From contig CAJQTK010000003.1 in NCBI GenBank assembly GCA_905620495.1, forward strand, positions 1 to 32,490: a stretch of DNA of 32,490 nt, written 5' to 3'. Below the pieces are notes generated by a model. That model searched no databases. It was not told the origin of the DNA and saw only the letters and a program-made list of their open reading frames with translations. Made by a program: the position numbers and the translations under genes. The DNA is from an uncultured Candidatus Pelagibacter sp. Lineage in GTDB: Bacteria; Pseudomonadota; Alphaproteobacteria; Pelagibacterales; Pelagibacteraceae. Positions 25,213-31,470 of this stretch are shown here, piece after piece (position 1 is the stretch's first letter; each line of letters starts with the position of its first letter).

Positions 25213-25680
25213 TTAATTGTTGTTAATTAACATACTCATATAGATTGAATTTATATCATCTTCATAGTGTGAGAAGGGCTCACATACTTCAAAGCCACAT
25301 TTGACAAATAATTTTCTAGCTGGCATAAAAAATTTACCAGAGCCAGTTTCTAAGCTTAACCTCTTAATATTCAGTTTTTTTGCCTCATTAATAAGGTGAT
25401 TGATTATTTTTAAGCTATATCCTTTATTTTTGAATTTATCGTTAACCCTTATAGATTTAAATTCTCCATGCTCTTTATCTAAAAACTTCAAAGCACCACT
25501 GCCCATCAGATCACTTTCTTCCCACAGGCTCCAAAATTTAATAGAAGGATCTTTTAAGCCAGCAATATCTAGAACATGGGCGCTACCTTCAGGTGACACA
25601 GATCTTAACTCAATAAAATGTTTAATAAGAAGCTCATGAACTTCGGGATTATCAAAATTACCCTCTATTGATTTTAGCAT
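25213..25680 (-). CDS. GNAT-family N-acetyltransferase
   Basis: A 155-residue acetyltransferase. The core shows strands with DLMGSGALKFLD, GEFKSIRVNDKFKNKGYSLKIINHLINEA (the acetyl-CoA motif A, with the pattern KFKNKGYSLKI in place of RGxGxG) and LSLETGSGKFFMPARKLFVKCGF. This fits the GNAT group of small-molecule or protein acetyltransferases, in a subgroup related to E. coli YiaC/YafP-like proteins. It lies 11 bases after purK and probably shares its transcript. The acceptor is unknown. Confidence 0.87.
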   Translation of the reverse strand: MLKSIEGNFDNPEVHELLIKHFIELRSVSPEGSAHVLDIAGLKDPSIKFWSLWEESDLMGSGALKFLDKEHGEFKSIRVNDKFKNKGYSLKIINHLINEAKKLNIKRLSLETGSGKFFMPARKLFVKCGFEVCEPFSHYEDDINSIYMSMLINNN

Positions 25681-25691
25681 TATTATAATAT

Positions 25692-26738
25692 CTAACTAAT
25701 GAGAGTTGTTAGATGACCCATTTTTCTCTTATTCTTTATTTCTTTCTTTAAATAATCAAAGAAAAATTCATTTTTAACATATTCTTTATTTCTGTAATTT
25801 TTAATTTGGTCACCAATTATATTTGTCATTTTAGCATTGGATATTTTTTTAAGTGGGATTTGCTCAAGTTTACAGACAGCTCTTACATGATTTTCAAATT
25901 GACTTACATTGTGTGCGTTAATTGTTAAGTGTCCAGAGTTATGAACTCTTGGAGCAATTTCATTTACATAAAGATTGTCATTTCTATCAATAAAAAATTC
26001 AACACATAAGGTTCCAACATATTTTAATTCTTCTGAAATTTGAGTTGCCCAAAGCTTTGATTGTTCTAAAATTTTATCACTAATCTCAGCTGGAATTTTA
26101 GAATTTCTCAAAATTTGATCTTCATGAACATTTTCAATAGGTTCGTAAATCTCATATTTTTGAGCACTAAAACGAGTAATAATTATTGAGATCTCTTTTT
26201 TTAATTTAACTAATTTTTCTAAGATATAACCTTTTGAATAATCGATATCAATTTTATCTAGGCTTTTTAAACTTTTAATAGGATATTGCCCTTTGCCATC
26301 ATATCCTAAAGTTAAAGTTTTAAGCAAACCAGGTAGAAAATCTTCTACCGACTCCATTTCAGATTTTTTTTCAATCGACACATATCGAGTTGTTCTTATG
26401 TTTAAATTATTGATAAAATCTTTTTCAGCTAATCTATGTTGAATTATTCTATTTACAGAAGGTTTTGGTAAAACAGGTTTTATCTTATTAATTTCATGTA
26501 ATGTTTCATAAGGAATATTTTCAAATTCATATGTAACAACATCTACTTTACCCAAGAACTCATTAATCTTAGTTTGATCGTTATATTCACCGTGCACAAA
26601 CCCATTAGAAAAATTTTGTGCAGGAGCATCAATATCATCACAAAAAATAACAGTCTTAATTTCTAATTTATTTGCAGCAACTGCAAGCATGCTACCTAAC
26701 TGACCTCCACCGATAATTCCAAGAATTGGTTTAGACAT
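25692..26738 (-). CDS. purK: N5-carboxyaminoimidazole ribonucleotide synthase
   Basis: A 348-residue ATP-grasp enzyme that carboxylates AIR to N5-CAIR in purine synthesis. It begins GIIGGGQLGSMLAVAA, has VTYEFENIPYETL, LGYDGKGQ in the ATP-grasp region, and VNEIAPRVHNSGHLT with the metal-binding acidic residues. The gene follows purE with nine bases between, the usual PurE-PurK pairing. It starts the part of the message that ends with the GNAT gene. Confidence 0.96.
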   Translation of the reverse strand: MSKPILGIIGGGQLGSMLAVAANKLEIKTVIFCDDIDAPAQNFSNGFVHGEYNDQTKINEFLGKVDVVTYEFENIPYETLHEINKIKPVLPKPSVNRIIQHRLAEKDFINNLNIRTTRYVSIEKKSEMESVEDFLPGLLKTLTLGYDGKGQYPIKSLKSLDKIDIDYSKGYILEKLVKLKKEISIIITRFSAQKYEIYEPIENVHEDQILRNSKIPAEISDKILEQSKLWATQISEELKYVGTLCVEFFIDRNDNLYVNEIAPRVHNSGHLTINAHNVSQFENHVRAVCKLEQIPLKKISNAKMTNIIGDQIKNYRNKEYVKNEFFFDYLKKEIKNKRKMGHLTTLIS

Positions 26739-26747
26739 ATTTAAAAA

Positions 26748-27239
26748 CTATTTTGGTTTTTTTTTAACAGATTTACTTTGGCTTAGACGCCATTGATTTA
26801 ATTTTCTTTTAACGGAGGTATCACTAACTCCAATAATAGATGCCGCTAATAATGCAGCATTAATTGCACCATCTTCACCAATCGCTAAAGTTCCAACAGG
26901 TATACCTTTTGGCATTTGTGCTATTGATAAAAGACTATCAAGTCCTTTAAGTTTTTTACTTTCAATCGGAACTCCTAGTACTGGCAAAGATGTAAGGGCT
27001 GAAATCATACCTGGTAGATGTGCAGATCCTCCAGCACCAGCAATAATTACTGCAATACCATTTTTTTCAGCATTAATAGCAAATTCATACATTCTATTAG
27101 GGGTTCTATGAGCTGATATAATTTTTGTTTCAAATTTTATATTTAATTTTTTAAGAATATTTTGGCAAAATATCATGGTTTTGTAGTCAGATTGACTACC
27201 CATAACAATTGATACTTTTTTAGATTTATTTTTAGTCAT
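26748..27239 (-). CDS. purE: N5-carboxyaminoimidazole ribonucleotide mutase
   Basis: A 163-residue class I PurE. Motifs are VSIVMGSQSDYKTM at the N-terminus, ISAHRTPNRMYEFA with the catalytic histidine, AGAGGSAHLPGMISALT, and PVLGVPIESKKLKGLDSLLSI. It moves the carboxyl group in N5-CAIR to give CAIR and is partner to the following purK. It is divergent from the M19-like gene across 114 bases. Confidence 0.97.
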   Translation of the reverse strand: MTKNKSKKVSIVMGSQSDYKTMIFCQNILKKLNIKFETKIISAHRTPNRMYEFAINAEKNGIAVIIAGAGGSAHLPGMISALTSLPVLGVPIESKKLKGLDSLLSIAQMPKGIPVGTLAIGEDGAINAALLAASIIGVSDTSVKRKLNQWRLSQSKSVKKKPK

Positions 27240-27353
27240 TTGATGTAATTTTATTTTAACGTAAATTGTTATTTCAAATTAAGCCTAAAATTTCAATAAA
27301 ATTAATAGAATTTATCTATCTTATTGATATTCTTTAAAACAAATAAGATCATA

Positions 27354-28322
27354 ATGAATTTTAAAATTGATAATTTACAATATTGTAACTGGTCTAGAGA
27401 AATCTTTCAGATAAATAGGCAAGCAGGACTTGACGCAATCCACGTAACCATTGTTTACCACGAAGATTTTGGTGAATTAAAAGCAATAATAAAAAATTGG
27501 GAAAATCACTTTACAAATAATTCAGACTTAATTTTTCACGGTAAGAGCTTTAAAGATATTGAGAAAGCTAAGTCCGAAAATAAAACTGCAGTTTTTTTTG
27601 GTTTTCAAAATTGCTCACCTATTGAAGATGACATAGGTTTAGTTGAAAAGGTTTACGACTTAGGGTGTAGATTTATGCAGCTCACTTATAATAATCAGTC
27701 ATTACTAGCTACAGGATGTTATGAAAATGTAGATAGCGGAGTTACTAATTTTGGAAGAGTGGTGATTAAAGAAATGAATAGACTTGGTCTTGTAATAGAC
27801 ATGTCACATTCTGCTGAAAAAAGTACAATTGATGCAATCGAGATAAGTGAAAAACCAATTGCAATCACACACGCTAACCCTTCGTTTTGGCATCCAGCCA
27901 AGAGAAACAAATCAAATGAACTATTAAAAATTTTATCTGACAATAAAGGAATGTTGGGTTTATCTTTATACCCCCACCATTTAAAAGACGGAACAGATTG
28001 TTCTTTAGAAAGCTTTTGTGAAATGACTGCTAAAACAGCTGAAATTATAGGAGCTGAAAAAATAGGAATAGGCTCTGATCTTTGCTTAAACCAGCCAGAC
28101 ACAATTGTAGAGTGGATGCGTAATGGAACGTGGACTAAAAGTAAAAATTTTGGAGAAGGGTCAAAAAATAAACCTGGTTTTCCTAAACAACCAGATTGGT
28201 TTTTAGATGCAAGAGGGTTTAGTAATTTAGCGGTAGGTCTAAAAAAAATTGGATTTTCAGAAGGTGAAGTTAACGGTATTCTTGGAAATAATTGGTATAA
28301 TTTTTATAAAGCAATGAATTGA
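27354..28322 (+). CDS. Peptidase M19 (membrane dipeptidase)-like protein with altered metal ligands
   Basis: A 322-residue TIM-barrel protein of the renal dipeptidase family; the ATG at 27354 is chosen over a TTG at 27324. Later metal and substrate residues are recognisable in LVIDMSHSAE, AITHANPSFW and IGIGSDLCLNQ. The N-terminal HxD pair of classical M19 enzymes is missing: the start reads IDNLQYCNWSREIF. The bridging glutamate seems to be glutamine (FFGFQNC). So one of two zinc sites is likely lost, and normal dipeptidase activity is doubtful. I recall the same N-terminal pattern in other alphaproteobacteria, which suggests a separate subfamily. It is the first of four tightly packed plus-strand genes and shares one base with the next (TGATG). 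Confidence 0.85.
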   Translation: MNFKIDNLQYCNWSREIFQINRQAGLDAIHVTIVYHEDFGELKAIIKNWENHFTNNSDLIFHGKSFKDIEKAKSENKTAVFFGFQNCSPIEDDIGLVEKVYDLGCRFMQLTYNNQSLLATGCYENVDSGVTNFGRVVIKEMNRLGLVIDMSHSAEKSTIDAIEISEKPIAITHANPSFWHPAKRNKSNELLKILSDNKGMLGLSLYPHHLKDGTDCSLESFCEMTAKTAEIIGAEKIGIGSDLCLNQPDTIVEWMRNGTWTKSKNFGEGSKNKPGFPKQPDWFLDARGFSNLAVGLKKIGFSEGEVNGILGNNWYNFYKAMN

Positions 28323-29974
28323 TGAACGTTCCTTTAAGAGACCCCAATGTAGTAATGAAACTTTCAAGACTTGGCTCTTTTCATCAATCTAAGCTTTCTT
28401 TTTTAAGAAGCTTCCTAAAAGAATTTAAAGACTGGGAGTATAAAAGAGATTTATTTGAATTGAATGAACACGGTTACGGTACAGCCGTGTATTCATTTAA
28501 GAAAAAAAATAGAGTGTATTCATTAATTTGTTTTGCTAATGAATTAGATAAAAATGAAAGGTCTGATAGAGTTATTGCTACAAAATGGGATACTGCATTC
28601 ACTCTTTTTGATGGAGTTCCGGCAAAACAGGATATTGAAAGGTTAAAAAATGAAGTACCTAAACAAGAGTTTGGAAGACTTTCATTTAAGGAGTTAACTC
28701 TATCTAGAGCAAACAAGTCGGTTAGAGTATTTAATCATGTAGTTGAAAGCTTAAGCAAAGGTGTTCAGCCAGATAGAGAATTACTAGATAAAGTTGGTTA
28801 TTTATACAGAACAACAGCGGTTTATGGGTCAGGTAAATTTGGTTTAGCAGATAGATTTAGAATTAAAGATAGAAAGGAAATATATGGACCCTTCAGATTG
28901 GAGATGATGCTTGTTTACCTGGTAAGACAATTTACTTTTGATCAAGTTAATCATGTTGCAAAAAATAAAAACCCTAAGAAAGCTGTAAAGTTAGATCCTG
29001 AAATTTGCAGAAATTTAGGAATAGGAAATTCAACGGGTCTAGGCATGGCTCCTTTTATAGTTAATCATCCAACACTTTTAAATAACTGGATCTCTGCAAG
29101 AGAAACCTCATTAAAGAAAATAAGAGAAATAAAAAATATTTCAAACGAAGAGATAGAGTTATTTTTAGATTGTTTAAAAAAATCAATTAAAAACATCACA
29201 TCTTGGAATACAGAGAGTGAATATCAAATAGTAAAAATTAAATCTTTATTAAGCGATTTGAATAAATTTATCATGCATCTTGATAAAGAGTTTAACTTCA
29301 AGCAAGATTTTGCATTTAATGAAATGTACTTACACTTAGAAAAAAACTATTGCGAAGAGTGTATTGAGTATGTTGTTTCAATGATGATGGAGCCCTTTGA
29401 TGATATCGTTACACCATTAATTCAAGAAATGAGCTCTGAAGAAGGAAAATACTTTAATATACCAACCGAGAGGACGGTAGCAGAGTTAAAAGCCATTCTT
29501 GAAAATAAATATTCAGAAATACTGAATATAGATTTTTCTAAAAAAGAAAATAATCTTAATTTTTGGTTTATTTCAAAAAATAAAGAAGAGCCAAGACTGG
29601 CAAATAGATTTGATGAGAATGGAGCAGATTTAGAACAGCCCCTTGCAATAGCAAGAGATATTAAAAAACTTTATGACTTATTATCAATATCTAAAAACAG
29701 TTGGACAATTGCTAAATTTTTATCAACCAATAATGAATTAAGACATGTTGTAAGAAGAGCATTTATTGTTGAGAAATTTCCTTATTCAGAAATACAAGAT
29801 AATACTATTGGTCAGGAAATAATGCCAATAGACATGTTAAGACTTAAGTTATCTTTCTTTGGAGCGTTAAAATTTGATCCAAGGTCAGATAAATGGTTAA
29901 GAATATGCATGTTTCAAGGAGCGCCCTTACCAGAACAATTAAAAAACTATGATGAGTATTGGGTTTATAATTAA
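28322..29974 (+). CDS. Large conserved protein of unknown function, 550 residues
   Basis: I do not recognise a domain. The ATG at 28322 is chosen (a TTG at 28319 is one codon earlier); it overlaps the M19-like stop as TGATG, implying coupled translation. The protein has no signal peptide and no membrane segment. Distinct stretches are SRLGSFHQSKLSFLRSFL at the N-terminus, HGYGTAVYSF with strands, ATKWDTAFTLFDG, RTTAVYGSGKFGLADRFRI, the glycine-rich GIGNSTGLGMAPFIVNHP (about 230-247), CEECIEYVVSMMMEP in the middle, and QGAPLPEQLKNYDEYWVYN at the end. The glycine-rich segment could bind a nucleotide or phosphate, but that is a guess. The context says it works with the DUF3726-type protein and the small CxxC protein. 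Confidence 0.85.
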   Translation: MNVPLRDPNVVMKLSRLGSFHQSKLSFLRSFLKEFKDWEYKRDLFELNEHGYGTAVYSFKKKNRVYSLICFANELDKNERSDRVIATKWDTAFTLFDGVPAKQDIERLKNEVPKQEFGRLSFKELTLSRANKSVRVFNHVVESLSKGVQPDRELLDKVGYLYRTTAVYGSGKFGLADRFRIKDRKEIYGPFRLEMMLVYLVRQFTFDQVNHVAKNKNPKKAVKLDPEICRNLGIGNSTGLGMAPFIVNHPTLLNNWISARETSLKKIREIKNISNEEIELFLDCLKKSIKNITSWNTESEYQIVKIKSLLSDLNKFIMHLDKEFNFKQDFAFNEMYLHLEKNYCEECIEYVVSMMMEPFDDIVTPLIQEMSSEEGKYFNIPTERTVAELKAILENKYSEILNIDFSKKENNLNFWFISKNKEEPRLANRFDENGADLEQPLAIARDIKKLYDLLSISKNSWTIAKFLSTNNELRHVVRRAFIVEKFPYSEIQDNTIGQEIMPIDMLRLKLSFFGALKFDPRSDKWLRICMFQGAPLPEQLKNYDEYWVYN

Positions 29975-29979
29975 ATAAA

Positions 29980-30591
29980 ATGAAATCATTAAGTGAAATA
30001 GAAACAGTTTCTAAAAGAGCGAGTAGGGCTGCTGGTTACTCTTGGGGTGTTGCAGAGGAGGTGGCTAAAAATATAAGACTGCTTGAAATGTTTAATCTAC
30101 CGGGAATTAAAAACTTAAATAGTTTTTTTAAGAAAAAAAAAGAATTAAGATTGGAAAATATAAGTCTCATCAATAAAGACAATGAAGCTAATAAAAATGA
30201 ATATTGCCCAATAATTGCGGGTGTAAATTGTCTAGATCAGATTAGAACTTTAGAAAGTTTAAATGAAATAACCTTTAAAAAAGTTGCATATCCATTACTT
30301 TTTTTACCCTTTATCAGTAGGGCATCTGAGGTAATTGGCAAAAGAATATTTTTAAAAATAGATGATAGAGAGTTTTTATTAAACTTTAATAATAATATTT
30401 ATTCCAATCATACAAAAAATGAAATTATTGAGTCTGCTGAAAATATTTATTTAAAGGTTTTAGAAAATCGAGATTCATTTGAAGAAAAAGAATGGAATGA
30501 ACTCTACAAACTTTCAGAAGAAACCTTTGTTGAAGAAAATGAAAGCTTAAAACAAGGTGGAGCCGGCGCGGGTCTTACAGATAATGACTAA
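29980..30591 (+). CDS. DUF3726-type protein with a conserved-looking glycine-rich C-terminus
   Basis: A 203-residue soluble protein. The N-terminus MKSLSEIETVSKRASRAAGYSW, then GVAEEVAK, fits the DUF3726 pattern (SLNEIExxAxKAARGAGYxWGLAEEA), recalled, not searched. The middle has no motif I know. It ends with GGAGAGLTDND, encoded by an unusually GC-rich patch in this AT-rich sequence, which suggests strong constraint on these last residues. It follows the 550-residue gene by five bases and overlaps the next gene by eight. The function is unknown; a flexible Gly-Ala-Gly tail could be a site of binding, cleavage or modification, but this is speculation. Confidence 0.8.
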   Translation: MKSLSEIETVSKRASRAAGYSWGVAEEVAKNIRLLEMFNLPGIKNLNSFFKKKKELRLENISLINKDNEANKNEYCPIIAGVNCLDQIRTLESLNEITFKKVAYPLLFLPFISRASEVIGKRIFLKIDDREFLLNFNNNIYSNHTKNEIIESAENIYLKVLENRDSFEEKEWNELYKLSEETFVEENESLKQGGAGAGLTDND

Positions 30592-30754
30592 AGACTTTGA
30601 TGATCAAACCAATGATAATGAAGAAATTCTTGAATTAGATGATTTCTGTGAAGAGTGCAAAAAAGAAGACCCAAGTGTTTCTCAAAATTTAATTTTAACA
30701 GGATTTAAAACTTGTAATTCTTGTAAACTTTCAAAAACTATATTTCCAATTTAG
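30584..30754 (+). CDS. Small protein with two CxxC pairs (possible zinc or redox protein)
   Basis: A 56-residue protein. The ATG at 30584 is chosen over a GTG at 30557 that lies deep in the previous gene. It has an acidic N-terminal third (DFDDQTNDNEEILELDD) and then FCEECKKE and FKTCNSCKLSK, that is CxxC-x(27)-CxxC counting between pairs roughly, a spacing suited to a zinc ribbon. It overlaps the DUF3726-type gene by eight bases, and its stop overlaps the convergent Yip1-family gene by four bases. It probably belongs with the three genes before it. Confidence 0.7.
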   Translation: MTKDFDDQTNDNEEILELDDFCEECKKEDPSVSQNLILTGFKTCNSCKLSKTIFPI

Positions 30755-31320
30755 CTTACTACTGATGAGTGATTATTAAATAATTGGCTCACAAAAAATA
30801 AAAATAACAATATAATTGGTGCTAAAACTATTATTGTTGATTTAAAATAACTTTCATATTTTAAAATTTGATTAATTCCAATTATTAGAGACACATTGTA
30901 CCAAATGTAGGGAATAAACATGAAATATAAAAGTTTTACATCAACAATAAAACTATTTAGTATTAATGGTGAACTTGCATAACCAACTGTCACTAGTATT
31001 TTTCTATAATTGCATTTTGTTGTTTTGCTTGGAAAAAGTACCACTCCAACAAAATATAAGTAAGCAGTTTTTATTAACCAGACAATTATCGTAGTAATAA
31101 TAACAGATCTTACTGATGGTCCTTGAATATTAGCAGAACCAAAAACTCCACTCATAAATTGTAAAAAAATAGACCCTGGTATTAAACCAATAATAGCTGT
31201 TAATAAAATGATTATAGCTGCAAAATATATTGCAGCCTCACCAAAGTTCTTATTATCTTTGTAAAGTGTTTTATCTAATTTAATAGATCTGACAATTATA
31301 CTTAAAAATTCACCAAACAT
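30751..31320 (-). CDS. Yip1-family membrane protein
   Basis: A 189-residue protein with about five membrane helices (near residues 30-50, 75-95, 115-135, 135-150 and 160-180). The layout and the sentence-like core YRKILVTVGYASSPLILNSF correspond to the Yip1 domain (pattern FRxxLRVxAYAxxPxLL). The function of bacterial Yip1 proteins is not known; membrane organisation has been proposed. It starts as TAATG with the end of the 36-residue peptide upstream, so the two are probably translated together, downstream of the GcvT/DmdA-family gene. Confidence 0.82.
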   Translation of the reverse strand: MFGEFLSIIVRSIKLDKTLYKDNKNFGEAAIYFAAIIILLTAIIGLIPGSIFLQFMSGVFGSANIQGPSVRSVIITTIIVWLIKTAYLYFVGVVLFPSKTTKCNYRKILVTVGYASSPLILNSFIVDVKLLYFMFIPYIWYNVSLIIGINQILKYESYFKSTIIVLAPIILLFLFFVSQLFNNHSSVVS

Positions 31321-31430
31321 TATTTATTTTTTTTACTATTTTTTTGTGCTTTGTAAGAAACTAATAACGGAAAGAGTATTAAAGCAATTACTATTATTAT
31401 GCAAATTACGATTAGAAATGTTTTTGTCAT
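31320..31430 (-). CDS. 36-residue single-pass membrane peptide
   Basis: An ATG at 31430 opens 36 codons: MTKTFLIVICIIIVIALILF, then a short basic tail (YKAQKNSKKNK). That is one membrane helix (about residues 5-24) followed by positive charge, a sensible topology for a small inner-membrane protein. Its TAA overlaps the ATG of the Yip1-family gene by one base, the same TAATG junction as proW-proV. No Shine-Dalgarno is seen; six bases separate the start from a strong hairpin. Too short for usual gene calling, but the coupling and composition support it. Confidence 0.6.
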   Translation of the reverse strand: MTKTFLIVICIIIVIALILFPLLVSYKAQKNSKKNK

Positions 31431-31436
31431 TATTAA

Positions 31437-31460
31437 TGGGGGAGAATTCAATCTCCCCCA
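31437..31460 (-). terminator. GC-rich hairpin after the GcvT/DmdA-family gene
   Basis: A perfect 9-base-pair stem (tgggggaga at 31437-31445 and tctccccca at 31452-31460) with the loop attcaa. It lies ten bases after the gene's stop and six bases before the 36-codon frame. In minus-strand RNA it is followed by AUUAAUAAUG and not a U run, so a full intrinsic terminator is unlikely. It may protect the upstream mRNA from 3' decay or reduce read-through. Confidence 0.75.
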
Positions 31461-31470
31461 AGTAATTAAT

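Noticed and set aside
24009..28324. TTG starts at 24026, 27324 and 28319
   Set aside because: Each has an ATG shortly downstream (24011, 27354, 28322) that fits the family start or couples better to the gene before it.
30557..30583. GTG start for the CxxC protein at 30557
   Set aside because: It would add residues read out of frame from the conserved glycine-rich tail of the previous gene; the ATG at 30584 is simpler.
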